Of a DNA stretch of 64,000 nt, positions 12,741 through 25,100 are shown piece by piece (position 1 is the first letter of the stretch; every line of letters begins with the position of its first letter). Source of the stretch: Opisthorchis felineus. Lineage: Eukaryota > Platyhelminthes > Trematoda > Opisthorchiida > Opisthorchiidae. The translations under genes were made by a program, and so were the position numbers. The notes beneath the pieces are model-generated. The model was not told the DNA's origin and made no database searches. It saw only the letters and a list, made by a program, of their open reading frames with translations. The stretch spans positions 28,636 through 92,635 of the forward strand of contig SJOL01004228.1 of the NCBI GenBank assembly GCA_004794785.1, given 5' to 3'.

Positions 12741-13027
12741 GCGTCTTCGTTCAGCAGCATGACAGATTCCACGATGTCTTTGAATGTGATCACCGTAACC
12801 TTGAACATGGATACGGTCAATTTTCTTGGAATCAGCATAGTGGGTCAATCAAATAAAGCCGGTGATGGGGGTATCTACGTCGGCTCCATAATGCGTGGAG
12901 GTGCCGTTGCTCAGGACGGGCGAATAGAACCAGGTGATATGATCTTGGAGGTTAATCGTATCAGCTTTGAGGACATGAGCAACGACGAGGCCGTCCGAGT
13001 GTTGCGTGAGGAGGTTCAGAAGCCTGG
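12741..13027 (+). CDS. DVL: Dishevelled exon: start and bulk of PDZ domain
   Basis: The exon begins after a long T-rich tract and TTTGCCTCAG, and ends at CTGG|GTAAGT. It encodes [20 protein letters not shown], then [20 protein letters not shown], then [12 protein letters not shown] and [16 protein letters not shown]. This is the Dishevelled PDZ domain. FLGI is the carboxylate-binding loop that replaces the common GLGF, and it leads into the beta-B strand that binds the internal KTxxxW motif of Frizzled receptors and other partners. The open frame continues upstream to 12510, but that part is intron: it lacks family similarity, and the splice acceptor and the phase match with 8989 fix the start at 12741. 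No break is seen. Confidence 0.97.
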
Positions 13028-15110
13028 GTAAGTCCCACTCTTTCCATCTGCTTTTCTATGGTTTCCGCACGCGGGCGGATTTTGATTACCAGTCTGGTAG
13101 GCAATTGTTGACTAGGACTTGATGCGTTCACCACAGATGTTCCGCTGTTAATAACAGTGTGATGATTATGGTACAAAAACAACACACAGTCGGTCATCAG
13201 AACATTTATAACATGATACTTCGTTGCTCGGTTTCCTCGACATGTAGTGCTTGTGCAGTGAGTTATCCACATACTAAAGATATGCTTGAGTCGAAAGGAA
13301 AAGAAACCAATCTTGATTAGATTAGCCCTTGACATGACATCAGGGCCCACAAGTAGCTACCTGCCTACCACAGCGGTCATATCTTCCATTCGCAATCAGA
13401 AGGACGATTCGAACCAATTTTTGTTAATCAGGGGAGATACGCTTCACCTGTGTGCCAGTGGCACCGATTATGAAAATTTGGCTTCTGGCTTATCAGCCTT
13501 ACGATTGTATGGCTTCAGAACTCAGGATGACGTTTTTTGGAAACCAGATTCGAATACGTCCTATCACATTGTTTACTCCGCTCACGGATTTGGAAAGACA
13601 GGACGTATCCTTTTTCAAGTCGAGCTTAGCAATACTGATATTCCGAGGGGATAGATGGAAATGCCTGTAGTTACCATTCCTTTAATACTCTATATGATCG
13701 GTACAGGTGACGAAAAAATTTACGTACTTTTTGTTCCCAAACGCCGGAACAGAGGAAGTGATCGTCTACTTGCGTGAAACGATCCCTTTTGAAGAATGCA
13801 AGTAAAGCATTCCCATATTCTTATCGAAAAGAGCTTGTCTAGGCTTGGGTAACCTGACGGTATCTCAGCCCTCGTGCTTCTTTCGGATGGCATGACAGCT
13901 ATGCACTGGAAGAGTGTTACAGCTGAACGGTTATTATCATTATGATTATTTTATTACCTAGAAGGGAAACGAAATTTCTCACACAACTGATCACGATTAC
14001 CCGTAACTCGGGAGAAGGGCGTGATCCAACCAGTCGCTGGAAGGCTACTTACTAGAAAACTACGGGATTACCTAACCAGTCGTGATGTATTCAAACCATA
14101 ATTTTTGAACGCAGAATGTTACTCGATCGTACCGTCACTTGTAAGCAAAAATGCGTTTTATTGTTTGACCTTGACCCGTATGGGTACCCGTGAGAGTTTG
14201 GATGCGTTTGAGTCTTCTTTCGAACTGGTCACTCTTAAGTATGCCTTGAGCTTTCTGCGTGACGGTACTTGTGGCTGTTTATCAACAGAGCACAGTCATT
14301 ACAAGGACATTGATCTCATCCGTCAGGGCAGATCTACATCAATGTTCATCTACCCCGTCAATGTTTAAGTGGGTTGAGATTAGGCTGTTGCAACATGTGC
14401 CTAATGTTCCCAAAAAATCGCGGCTGGGTGTTCACTTGGGAAATACTTGGTCTGGAGTAGTTGATGACCGAAATGGAAATAAAAATCTTGGAGAAAGACC
14501 TTGCACAAGCCGTCCACCAGAGCGTTCGGATAGAAAAAAGATTCAAGTGTATAGGAAACGGTATGAACGAACAACCAAATATTAGTTGTTTATTCGACGA
14601 TGAACAACTCTTGACCAGACCTATCAGTATAGAAACCAGCCGCATAGAAACCGATCAGTTGGCAAGTCAAGGTGGTTAGGGGTAAACACAGTATGAGGTT
14701 GGTCGGTAAACACAATTAACGAAAATAAGCAAATGCTATGCATTCCAACAACAGTACGTTCAACAACAGTACGTTCAGATACGCTGAGGAATAAAAGAAA
14801 ATATCGTGCAACTCGATTTTCACCTACAACATCTGTGGAATCCTTCCAATGAAGAGCTGATGGGCAACCCAAAAGAATCACGAAAGCCGAGACCATGTAC
14901 ACTTGCCCATGACAGGGTCAAGTCATGGGTGGATGGGAACCATGGACCTCTCGGTCAGTCGCTCGAACCTGAACCTATAAGCTCCCACCCATACCTATTG
15001 TAGCAATTCTAGAAATCGACTTTTTGGCCAGAGCGCACTTCTATTCATTTATGAACGTTGACTAACCTCTAAACATTTCCGTCCAACGTATACTTTTATT
15101 CTGCTTGTAG
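13028..15110 (+). other. Dishevelled intron, 2.1 kb
   Basis: Starts with GTAAGT and ends TTTTATTCTGCTTGTAG. It contains a 5'-truncated SINE copy at 13833-13956 and, near 14930-14990, a worn stretch resembling the reverse complement of the SINE head. A + strand frame at 13286-13654 shows no known domain. Confidence 0.75.
13833..13956 (+). repeat. 5'-truncated SINE copy with AT-rich tail
   Basis: Matches the body of the tRNA-derived SINE (GTCTAG...TTGGGTAACC, CAGCCCTCGTG, GGATGGCATGACAGC, GTTACAGCTGAACG) but lacks the tRNA-like head. It ends in a TTATTATCATTATGATTATT-type tail. 5' truncation is typical of LINE-mediated insertion. Confidence 0.65.
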
Positions 15111-15313
15111 ACCAATCACCTTAGTGGTTGCTAAGTGCTGGGATCCTAGTCCGAAAGACTACTTCACTGTTCCTCGGCAAGAACCTGTGCGTCCGATTGA
15201 TCCACGCGCCTGGGTGTTACACACCAATGCTATGACCGGAGGAATGGGTGCTCCCGGTGGTGCAACACCTTTCACCGTTGCTGGGCCTTCTGCCGGTATG
15301 GGCATGATGCAAG
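15111..15313 (+). CDS. DVL: Dishevelled exon: end of PDZ and downstream linker
   Basis: After CTGCTTGTAG the exon completes the split Gly codon from 13027 and reads [20 protein letters not shown], then [20 protein letters not shown]. This is the last beta strand of the Dishevelled PDZ domain followed by the very conserved EPVRPIDP(G/R)AWV..T segment. It then becomes Gly/Met-rich ([11 protein letters not shown]...GMGMMQ) and ends at CAAG|GTAATG in phase 1. The phase matches the next exon at 17538. The family usually has a short linker of variable sequence here, so the low-complexity end is not unusual. Confidence 0.96.
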
Positions 15314-16649
15314 GTAATGATTTTTTCTCAGTTACCGTCATCCTGAAATCCCCATAGGTTTGACGGTAATGTTTGTTGACTGACTTCGTACTCTAGCTAT
15401 GCCTTATTCAATAACAGGTTTTCATCGCCCGTATGGAATCGGACCACTTCGTCTCTTATCAGCACTAGGTTTACAACTGTCATGGTTGGGCCTTCATGCT
15501 CATCGTTTTAGGACCGAATACGGTCTTGGTGTACATGAATATTATGGGTACAGGAAGTAATTCGATCAATGACCGGACCGGTTTAAAACGATCGCTCTAG
15601 ATAGCGAGGTGATCCATAAATCTAAATCTACTTGAAACGACGTTGGTGTTTCCTGTTCCCTTCCACAGAGGGGAGAATGAAGCTGATTAGGTATACATAT
15701 GTCATCTAGCCGTTGCCATCCGAAATTTGAGAACTTGTTCTATGACTGTGACATTAGCAATTAGTGTAGTTCAACCAATTGGGGTCAGTGTGAAGGGATG
15801 GCCACCGCAGGAGCGTTTTAATTTATATTATATCACAATCGCTCTGCAAACTGCAATGTGTCTGGAATATCTCCCATTTACATAATCTAACGGTTGTACT
15901 ATGTCTACACTGAATATCTTACCTTGAAAATGGTTGATGTTTATTCCAGAAAAAAGAAAAAGGTTTCCATGCGAACGCCATTTGTTTAGTTTATTGTAGA
16001 TGTCGTTCTTTTCCTTTCTGTTTCACTCCGTTCTCCTACCTTCATTTCACTGGTAAACTCAAGCTAACTATTGCGCTCCCTGGTTCTCAGTTTGAAGATC
16101 TCAGTTTGTTTCCTCGTCATCTTTTATTTTTGCGAATTTCTCAACTTCACTATCACCAGCACCTTCATTCCTTAAGCCTAACATTCTTTCATTTTGATCT
16201 ACTCCTAGTAGACGTTCGCGTGCCAACTCAGTCCTCCGACACCGTTTTTCCCTCTGCACGTTTCCTGTCAGTTTTTACTTTTGAGTCTGTTTTGATTCAT
16301 TGCAGTTCTCGCGCAATGGAACAACTAGTAGCTCGGTTGGAATTCAATTTAATGTCTTTAGGACATCTGGAAACTTAATTGAGTCAACCCTAGCGCTTGA
16401 CAGTCTGATCCTAACTGCCAACCGATTTGTGCGCGCTTGGTTACAAACGTTCCATCCAGCACTACGGTTGTGTTCGCTTTCTTCCTTTCACCTTTGTGAG
16501 TTGATCTGTCCACCCTGTTTCTCGCAATTCATTTGAAAAATAGTTGGTGTGAGATTAGCGTGGATTACAGTTTATGGATGATATGAGAGGAGTTGGAAAT
16601 TTCAACCGAGATTTTGTCCTGCGGGGTTATTCTATACTAAAAGTCTAGA

Positions 16650-16870
16650 AGCACTGTACTGCTGTCTTGTCTCTATTGGAAATCATCAGCAGTGCACATG
16701 TCATGAATCTCCAGGGTCACCCGAATCCCTTAACAACCAGCCAGGGAGTTCACCGTTCGAATCTCCCATGAGATTCGTGAGTTGCACACTGCCAGTGATC
16801 CCCAGCAAGGATTAAACAACCGTATATTGCTTCTTGGCTTTTCCGCAAAGACTTCATTATAACGGCGAAA
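16650..16870 (+). repeat. Short dispersed repeat, second family
   Basis: Shares blocks with sequences near 53.23, 55.42 (both reverse) and 55.69 kb: a GGAAATCATCAGCAGTGCAC block, a GTTCGAATCTCCC B-box-like block, GCACACTGCC, and a CTTGGCTTTTCCGC end. The B-box-like block suggests another tRNA-derived SINE. Boundaries are approximate and this copy looks like two pieces joined. Confidence 0.5.
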
Positions 16871-16955
16871 TGTCTTCTGAAATACTGTTTACCTTTGCCT
16901 GATATAACCACAGGATCATAATATGCAGTTATTCATGAGCTACTTTTGGGTAATG

Positions 16956-17132
16956 AGCTCAAAATGACTCAGTGGTTAAGGCGTGAAATTACTGACCAAA
17001 TGGTCCGTGGTTCGAACCCAACTCGAGTATCTCGGCTGATCCTGTCTAGTCTTGAGCGAAGTGGCAGTATTTCAGCCCTCGTGATTCCTTAGGGTGGCAT
17101 GGCAGCTGGGCACCGAAAGGGTGCGACAGTTG
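16956..17132 (+). repeat. tRNA-derived SINE copy
   Basis: A-box-like ACTCAGTGGTTAAGGCG near 16967-16983 and B-box-like GTGGTTCGAACCCAA near 17007-17021, then the shared body (CTGTCTAGTCTTGAGC, CAGCCCTCGTGATTCCTT, GGGTGGCATGGCAGC, GCACCGAAAGGGTG). It runs straight into an ATT microsatellite. It is the best-preserved copy of the family in the window. Confidence 0.75.
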
Positions 17133-17133
17133 A

Positions 17134-17171
<38 letters not shown>

Positions 17172-17190
17172 AATTATTATTATTATTATA
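17133..17190 (+). repeat. ATT trinucleotide microsatellite
   Basis: About eighteen ATT units with one interruption (ACTATAATT) directly at the SINE 3' end, consistent with growth from the SINE tail. Confidence 0.9.
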
Positions 17191-17537
17191 AATCTGGGCA
17201 TCATGTCCGATATAAGACCGGACTAGGATTTGGGGTATCGATGGGAATAACTCGCCATTCTTTGGTGATGACAATTTGTATAAGCTGTCATGTTTTTTGC
17301 CAAAGTCCTCATCCTTCCTAGGTCACCATCCTTCGGAATGTTTTAGCTGAGCACACGTCACGTGACGTTTAAAACGTTTCCTTCTGGAACGCAGTTTTTT
17401 TATTACTCGTCTCTGCACTCAACGGTTGCTGGGCAGGGTTTACGTTTATCTCGCTGGTCGATTCATTCATAAATAAGCTCGAGATAGTGCAATGCCTTGT
17501 TGGAAATGTATTCGCCGTTTCTGTTTTTGTGGTTTAG

Positions 17538-17969
17538 GCGGTTTTCTCGGACTTGGAGGTAATTCTGGACTACCTATGAATGCCCTACCTCCTGGGATGC
17601 CCCAACTGCTACCACCTTCATTAGCCAATCTCAGTGCCGTCCCTTCTGCATCGAACATGACAAGTAAATCCCTTCCTGAAGCTGCCGAGGCTAATGACGG
17701 TCCTGTCGGAGATGGCCGTGGCTATCGAAGCGGAGGTCCCGGTAGTAGTGGCGGCGGAGCGGGCAGCACCAAAACCGCGGGATCCCGTTCAGGTGGCGAA
17801 GTCGACCACAAAATGGGGAATACTTTACTTGGTACTGCCAAATCTGCCAGTTCCTTGACCGTTACGACTGATATGGCTTCGGTTGTCCATAATATGTTGC
17901 TTCCTGATTCCGATTTGGAAATCCACGACCGAACATGGCTCAAAATCACCATTCCAAATGCATTTATTG
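17538..17969 (+). CDS. DVL: Dishevelled exon: Gly/Ser linker and start of DEP domain
   Basis: The acceptor is TTTTTGTGGTTTAG; the exon enters in phase 1 (completing Gly) and leaves in phase 1 at ATTG|GTTAGT. The first two thirds encode a linker rich in Gly, Pro, Leu and Ser ([20 protein letters not shown], later [13 protein letters not shown]). The last part encodes [20 protein letters not shown], then [18 protein letters not shown]. This is the N-terminal part of the Dishevelled DEP domain, which binds membrane phospholipid and the Frizzled intracellular surface and drives domain-swapped dimerisation. [26 protein letters not shown] is a family signature. The linker is longer than in vertebrate proteins, which is plausible for a flatworm. 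Confidence 0.96.
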
Positions 17970-19479
17970 GTTAGTTTGGTGATGATCTGCAATTTGTGTC
18001 TACGAGCACTTCGACAAAGTCTCAGTCGGATAAATATGGCTTAGATTAATCAGCATCCGCTTTATCTCATGCCAACAGTCTCCCTCCTTTGGGCTCTAGT
18101 TCACCTTCACCTTGAAGTAGGAAGTCGGGGACCATGAGCATGCGTGACAGTAGTCGATTCCATTGTGGCAGCATTAAGTAGCCCTGTATATTGTTTGACA
18201 TCGTGCCCGTGTCTGCACAATCCTGACAATGTCTGCATGGTCAGAGCTTGTTTTAAGTTGAAATTATGAGACGCAATAGGTACTTTAAGGTGTAGGTTGT
18301 GCGACTGTATTCCAACAACTCTTTTGCTCCTTCCCGATGTGACAGTGTAATGGGAAGGGGTGGTATTACCTTGGCACAACAAACAGTTAGTGAACCCCCA
18401 CAAAAAATGTGGGGAGGGTTAAAGGAGCTCAATTTATACGAACTTGCACTGACTGTGATGACGCAGTTGTAGCCCTCTTGGATAGATCAACTCTAGGAGA
18501 GACCGCTTTCAGTTATCGCTTGATGCTTCTGTTGGATTTTACAATTGGGGAGAGAACATTTCGGATCCTACACCATTCGGTTGGCATACTTTGGTCAAAA
18601 GTTTCCTCACAAGTGGTCATTAGGCCTTGCTGTGTTCGAAGGTTCGTGGGCAGTGCAGCCCGTTTTTCGTAATACGCGAGTCAGATATGGATTCATTAGG
18701 CTATATGGAGATATAATTGTGACAAATTCAATCATAACCTTCGATTTAACCCGGGTTGTCGACATGTTATTGTAAACTCAACACAACGCAGTCGGGATCT
18801 TATAATCCGAACAATGAAAGGTGGAAGTAATTAGACTTGAGATTTTATCGGGTGAAGATGTTAAAACTTCTGACGTCACAACCGATTGGTCCTTGTGACC
18901 AACCGTTTCGGGACCTTTACTATCTCAGCATGTGTACTTACTGTCCGAACTTGACTGCTTGAGTGAATGACAGCCGCTTCCGGTACGGCCAGAAACACAT
19001 ACTAAACAGTTATTGGTAAACGTATGAATGCTTGCTATAGAATTCTGAACACAGCGTTACAGTAGCCACACGATTTGTATCAGACAAGAAGGCTACGGCC
19101 ACGCTGCTGATTAATGTCTTCAATCTAGGCACAAACTAAAAAGGATTGTGTGCCCATATTTTTTTTGGAAATTGCCGGGAAATTCAAGAGCACGTGTGAC
19201 ATTCCAGGAATTCACGGCGTTTGGTGAATATTCTCTAGAATTTCATTTCAGCTAGGCTGTTCGAAAAACCTTCACAAGAAATCGAGGACAGATAAGATCG
19301 ATTGGCCGACATATAATAGGTTGCAACTACCTAAATAATATTAACACGGCTGTTAGTAAACACAGACTGTCTGTGTTGGAAAAGAGGGATTGTTGGCCGT
19401 GTGTTTCAAATTATAACACTCACTGCAATCTCTTCAAAAGCGGATGTATCACATATAGTAATACCTTAGTACTTAAAAA

Positions 19480-20795
19480 AAATTGCAGTCTCTGATATCC
19501 ACCATCCATCTCTCCCAGACACGCTTGCCCACCAAGGAATGCCCCGGAAGTTCGTGAACATAATAAGCCCCTTGTATTCCCAGATTTCCGGACCTGTGAG
19601 ACTATACGGCGAGCTCTCCCAAAGCTTCTGTACACAAAGTGGTGTCCGTCAGAACTGCCCACTCTCCCCATTCCTGTTTAACTCCGTGATCGATGAGGTA
19701 ATGAGAAGAACGCTGGAAGGTCTCCAAAACCCCGGTGTTCAAATAGCCTGTGATGAAAACCTTATCGATCTGGAATATGCAGACGACATCGTTCTCGTCT
19801 TCCACGAGGAGGAGAAGGCGCAGGTGGTTTTGGATGAACTGACCAAAGTCACCCCGACCTTTGGTATGCACTTTGCACCCACAAAGTGTAAGGTCATGCT
19901 GCTGGACATGCAGTCACTGAACACGCCACTTACAATCCAGGGAGAGGCACTGGAAGTTGTGGAGCGTTTTACGTACCTGGGTAGTTGTATTAGTTCTGAT
20001 GGTAGTGTGACAGACGAGGTCAATGCACGAATCTGCAAGGCACGGGTCGCGTTTGCTAATTTGAGGCACCTATGGCGTCAAAGTGGTGTATCCCTGAAAC
20101 TCAAGGGACGTGTGTATCAAGCTACAGTGCGGGCTGTTTTGTTGTATGGCTGTGAGACCTGGCCTCTTCGAGCAGCGGAACTGAGACGTCTTCAGGTGTT
20201 TGACAATCGTTGTCTCAGAACCATAGCTCGTGTGGGTTGGTGTCGGCGAATCCGTAACGAGGCAGTTAGAAAGCGAGTTTTTGGTTGTGCAACGGGTACT
20301 TCCATTGAAGAATGTGTCCAGCACCAGAAGCTGCGTTGGTTGGGACACGTGTTGCGTATGCCTAATCATCGTTTGCCGAAGAGAGTGCTGTTTTCCATGC
20401 CCAATTCAGAGTGGCGGAAGCAGAAAGGTGGCCAACCATTGACCTGGCAGAGGGGTACGAAGGAGATTACGAAACGTTTGGGTGCTGTCGGTGCTACTCG
20501 CCTTCCAGGCTGGGGACCGCGTGATCCTCACTGCGCCTGGTTGGAGACGCTGCAAGATATGGCTGCCAACCGATGTCAGTGGCGATCTTGTTGTCAGTTT
20601 ATATCCAGATTGCCTGAATGAGTGTCTGGAGGCGTAGGCACCTCGGAATGATTGTAGTAAGGTAGCACTAAGTCCCTTCCCCGTCCACCTTTATTCTTTT
20701 CTTCACAATAAGGCTTTCAAAGATGGTTGTACGGCAGCGAAGCATTGGTGTTGAACACTGATGTCATGCTGTTGATGATGATGTTGATTTCTCAG
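19480..20795 (+). mobile_element. RTE-like non-LTR retrotransposon, 5'-truncated
   Basis: The element begins inside the reverse transcriptase domain ([14 protein letters not shown] just before 19539) and ends, after the stop at 20619-20621 and an untranslated tail, with short TGATGATGATG repeats near 20775-20795. Very short microsatellite tails instead of poly(A) are typical of RTE-type LINEs. The 5' truncation is typical of incomplete reverse transcription at the target. It lies in the sense orientation inside the Dishevelled intron. Clade assignment rests on motifs and tail type only. Confidence 0.8.
19539..20621 (+). CDS. LINE reverse transcriptase, C-terminal 360 codons, uninterrupted
   Basis: The product would copy LINE RNA at nicked chromosomal DNA. 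Visible parts are the RT motif [14 protein letters not shown] (residues 35-48; the usual Gly after RQ is Asn here), the catalytic [11 protein letters not shown] (YADD at residues 80-83), a thumb region with [13 protein letters not shown], then [28 protein letters not shown] and the C-terminal [10 protein letters not shown] block. There is no stop or frameshift across 360 codons. The N-terminal endonuclease and RT fingers are missing by truncation, so it cannot move by itself. The Met at 19539 is internal, not a true start; the frame continues a little upstream. The intact frame suggests a fairly recent insertion. Confidence 0.85.
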   Translation: MPRKFVNIISPLYSQISGPVRLYGELSQSFCTQSGVRQNCPLSPFLFNSVIDEVMRRTLEGLQNPGVQIACDENLIDLEYADDIVLVFHEEEKAQVVLDELTKVTPTFGMHFAPTKCKVMLLDMQSLNTPLTIQGEALEVVERFTYLGSCISSDGSVTDEVNARICKARVAFANLRHLWRQSGVSLKLKGRVYQATVRAVLLYGCETWPLRAAELRRLQVFDNRCLRTIARVGWCRRIRNEAVRKRVFGCATGTSIEECVQHQKLRWLGHVLRMPNHRLPKRVLFSMPNSEWRKQKGGQPLTWQRGTKEITKRLGAVGATRLPGWGPRDPHCAWLETLQDMAANRCQWRSCCQFISRLPE

Positions 20796-21938
20796 ATAAG
20801 CGTTTAATCATTCACTTCTGGGCGAGGACACACCTGTAGTTGGTGTGTAGACTTCTTGGATTTGACATGCCCCACTGCGTTCATCGTCAACAACACCGTG
20901 GATCGTTCACTCATGATTTCACTGATTCACTGACAACCTTTCGATTAAAATCCTCCACAGCGTCGTAAAAATACAAATTATAAAAAATTAACCCTAGGGA
21001 GACTTAGTGCCGTTTATATTTGCTTATTATCATATCAAGGCACTTGTCCGGGAAGTCTGACTTTCCAGCACTGTCTGGCCCAGGCTTTGCTGCCGCTAGC
21101 CTTTGATAGTTATAACGCGCGTGCTGCCTACCGAAATACACCTACTTACGTTGCTACTATTGCGTCCGATCTGAGGATAATTTGGCTTCTTGGGTGTCTC
21201 GAATGGCCTCTACTCATACACGGTAGTCAACGACAAAAATTCCCCAGGTGTCGATTACATGTTGGTTTCAGTAGCGTAGGCCGTAAACGCCCTGTAGGCA
21301 TTAGCATTCAACGTCGAAATTAGCAGTGTCGGAGGATGACGGCTCCCACTCCAATGTTAATCTCAGCACAGTTTTTGGCCCAAGGGCTGTTCTGGTCATA
21401 CGGCGGCGAATGACCTATACGAACCGCAATAGTCGCCATTGTTTAATTAGTTGCTTTAATTGGGTGATGCCACAATGTCGACGGTGGACTTATCCGTTCC
21501 TGATACGGTCTTGAGGACATGATGTAAAGGGATGCTCTGAAAGAATGAAAACCGCCATCTTACGAGTGCTTGAATCGTGTGTAGGCCAAATCTTATTAGC
21601 ACGGGGGTAGTTAGATCAGCGTCCGTTTTTCAGATCCTCCAATGATTTAGCGACCGCTCTTGCTCATAACTAGAAAGCACATCGCCGTTTGCATCCCACT
21701 GTTACTGCATGACAACAATGAACCAAGAAGTTGTCGCGTTTTATTCGTTTGGTTTGATTTCTTCCACACAGGTTTCAGTATCTTCACACCCCATCTACTT
21801 CGGGGTATATATCCAGGTAGACCCTCGTGTAACATAATTCCCTCTTCATCACCTTACAGGCGCTCTGTAAACCTATTGGTCTGCCCTGGCTTTCTTATGT
21901 ATCCTCGTTCATTTAGAAAATTTCGCCTATTTTTTCAG

Positions 21939-22106
21939 GCTCCGACCTGGTCGACTGGCTCTATGCCCATGTGGATGGATTTGCGGATCGTCGAGATGCT
22001 CGGCGCTACGCAACAGAAATGTTAAAATATGGGTACATCCGACATACGGTCAATAAGAATACATTTTCAGAACAATGTTACTATGTATTTGGAGATATCG
22101 CCTCGG
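21939..22106 (+). CDS. DVL: Dishevelled exon: rest of DEP domain
   Basis: After CCTATTTTTTCAG the exon completes Gly and reads [20 protein letters not shown], then [18 protein letters not shown], then [14 protein letters not shown]. It leaves in phase 1 at TCGG|GTGAGT. The sequence finishes the DEP helices and beta hairpin begun in the previous exon. GSDLVDWL, the [19 protein letters not shown] core and QCYYVFGD are hallmark Dishevelled residues. The intron between the two DEP exons falls right after NAFIG, inside the domain. The open frame here is short and would be missed by length-based searches. No break is seen. Confidence 0.97.
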
Positions 22107-25100
22107 GTGAGTCTATCGAATAGTTCAATATGATTGAAATTCACGCTGATTGAAGCCCATCCTCTATTGATCGGGTGTCTCAGAATTTTTCGATATGTAC
22201 AAATATGTACCGGTTTACGCGCAAGTTCTTGGTTGTACAAAGCGCTCACGCGAGTGTCCGCAGTTCGTTTTTGTAGATTTAGGAAAACTAACAATGCATT
22301 TTGAAGGCTGATCCGTTTCTTGTTAGTTTTTTTTCAATGATCAGGGTCTATGACTTCCTTTACTTCTCCATGGCCTCTCAAAAAAGTACAATTGCAAGTG
22401 TTTATGGGTAGCTGACACCGTTGTATTCTTGGTGACCTCTGATTTGCTTCTCAGATAACAAGAATAATCTCCCAGTATATTTCTTCTGTATTGTGCGTTG
22501 CGGATTCCCGATAATGGTGAAGGGTTCCGTGTAGCTTAGATTCCTGAATGATCATTCCTTTGTCGAAACATTTGTATACTACCGGCTCTTTTTTTGTGGG
22601 GCGATTGCCGATTAGGGTAGACAGTCTGTCACTTCGTAAGTTGTCAAATGACAGGACCAAGTCAATTGCTGGTTTCAACCAAACATATTCTGAGAGGTTG
22701 TGGTATATGCCGAGTCATATCTACTCTACTCTTCGTCAAACGGAAGTCTTCGTATCTTGACGCAGTTGCTCTGGTCTGGGTACATCAGAGACTGAAATGA
22801 TTTCACTTTCCACTTTCACCTTGCCAATTAGAATATCCCATGGAATGACTCCAACTCTACCTAGAAATTTACCCTGAGAACGTCATCACCAATGCCGTTT
22901 ATCTAAAGCAGATTTATTTTTAATTTACAGTGATCCCGTTAAGTTCCGTTTCATGTACTGTGTCAAATTTAATAGTGTAAATTCATCTGACTGTTTCCTG
23001 GTAGGACAATGCACCAGGGGAAGTTTTCTGTCGATTTTTTGTGCCTGCTCAAATCTTAATCGGTCGGAAAGATTATTTGTGAAGGAGCATGCTCTCTGCT
23101 CATAATAGATCGGAGTGGTTATTTCAGCTTCGCAGTGTCACCAGTATTAATGTCATATGTTGTGACTTCCACTTTACTTCTGTATCACCGCATGGGATCA
23201 TAGTGTGACATCGTGTTTCGTTTTTAGGCTTGGTTAATGTCTGGACAACATTTCTGTTACGTGGTTTTGCTGAAAACGGGTACTGATAAATCTGCATCGC
23301 ATACAGTACAGTGGAAGGCAATGCATTCGGTCTACTAGTTGCTGTCCTCCATGACACCCTTGTATTGTTCTTTCACTGGAATCCAAATATCTGAATCTGA
23401 TGACCACACTGATCTATTTCTTCACTGTTCTGCTCTGCTGTTTTTCTTAAACAAATTATGCGCCTCCTGTCACTCCATTCGTGGCTCTCCGAAGCCGACC
23501 CATGTGGTTCTGATTTTCAACTCTCTTATTTCAAATTCCCCCGAACGTCACAAATGTTTTAATGTTTATGGGCCATCGAATGACGAGAATGAGTCTTATC
23601 TTTGTTGAACGCCAATTGCGGTCCTACGGCGACTGCAACCCTCACATTGAGGAGTGGCTGTTGTTTTCTTTACGCACAAATCTTACAGGTCACGAGGCCG
23701 GTTTATTTTCTGTCGTCCAGCTTTCCTCATTTTTAGCCTGAATCTCTGACCCCGACAGCGGCGCTGCTGAACCTCTGCATGTCCGTTTAAGCTCATCAAC
23801 GTGATTACTCCATAAACGCCTTTGGCTCTTCAGATCACTCTCTCTCTCATTCGCATTCCTCGCAAAAGCCTACTTCGTCCTCTCATGATACTCATCCACT
23901 GAGTGAGACTGTGCGCACCAATTTTTCGGATAGTTATTCCTAGGACTGTTCTGTCAGCATTTTTTCAGTTTTCCCTGATCACGCGTATCTGCAGGCGGTA
24001 AAGAATAGAAGGCTGTGAAGACGCCAAAAGATGCTTCGCTGTCCCGCGCGCTGATTACATCACCACATGTAGCACTTGCTCTTTCGTGCTAGACACAATT
24101 GATGACAAATTCGCCGCATGAAGGGTCATCCAATTCGACGAGATGTAGTTCATACTGGGGTTGGTTGAAACAGGCGGCCGCTCATTCCGGTAGTTCACGA
24201 ACCCTCTCATCACAAAAGTTGGAGATTTTAGCCACCTCTGCACCCGGTTTTTAGTTTTCTCCCAAAATCTATACCAGGTTAACCGGTCTTCTCGACCAAC
24301 TTTCTTTTGCGATATATGTTCGCCGTCGCCTGCTACTACTCAATGTCATTAAACCACCTGGCTCAAATGCTGTCTCTCCTTTACCGTTCCGCCCTTGTAC
24401 CCCCGATTTCGCTTCGTTTCAGCACTTTCAAGTATTTTTACCTACTGGAATTTTCTGTACGTCATCTACCCTACATTCCCTATATTCTACAACTAGCGTG
24501 TCATTCTCATTCATGAAGACGACCCTGGATTTGACCATTACTCCCATTTCGTCATAAACTGTAGAAACATATTTTGACCAAACAGCTCCATGATCTTGAG
24601 GACGCCTTCTTGAGTTCCCGTCACTGTGCGTACGGACGCAACCCTGTTACACACCAACGGTCTACGCACCTCAGTTCCGGCCTTCCTTGTTGGATTCTCT
24701 TGGCGAATGTGGTCATCCAAGGTATATCAGAGGCGTTTGTTTAGGTATGTATGCGGACCTTGCCAGTTTGCATGTATGGACCCGAAGATCCCCCATGGTC
24801 GCTCTATACAAGTGTGACTAGACGGTGTTGTCTGCCGGATCAAGAACACCAGCACTGGACTTCCCCATTGATTGACGTTATTTCTTCCTTACGTAAACGG
24901 TCTCTTATCAGCTGTTTGTCCCACAATCCGTACAAGACAGTGCCATCTTGCACCATTCATCGCCCAGCACTCCGCGTCACTGTGGGATGACACGACACGA
25001 TGTCAATGCACTGAATAAAGACCCTATAGACTGGGATTTGTAGAATGCAGCAGCGTTCATCAGGGTTCCAAGTCCGTCCACGTATCCATCTCCCTTCGTC

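Larger units (their letters stand above)
15314..17537 (+). other. Dishevelled intron, 2.2 kb
   Basis: Contains a T- and C-rich tract around 15960-16540, a short-repeat copy near 16650-16870, and a SINE with ATT microsatellite at 16956-17190. Ends TTTTTGTGGTTTAG. Confidence 0.75.
17970..21938 (+). other. Dishevelled intron, 4.0 kb, carrying an RTE-like LINE
   Basis: Starts GTTAGT and ends TTTTTTCAG. The main content is the LINE fragment at about 19480-20795 in the same orientation as the host gene. Outside the LINE I see no recognisable sequence. Confidence 0.85.

Noticed and set aside
13180..13240. Another hammerhead motif (minus-strand CTGATGA near 13195)
   Set aside because: No helix II followed by GAAAC and no stem I partner around it.
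17133..17190. CRISPR-like or satellite array
   Set aside because: It is a simple ATT microsatellite. No CRISPR features are expected or seen in this eukaryotic sequence.
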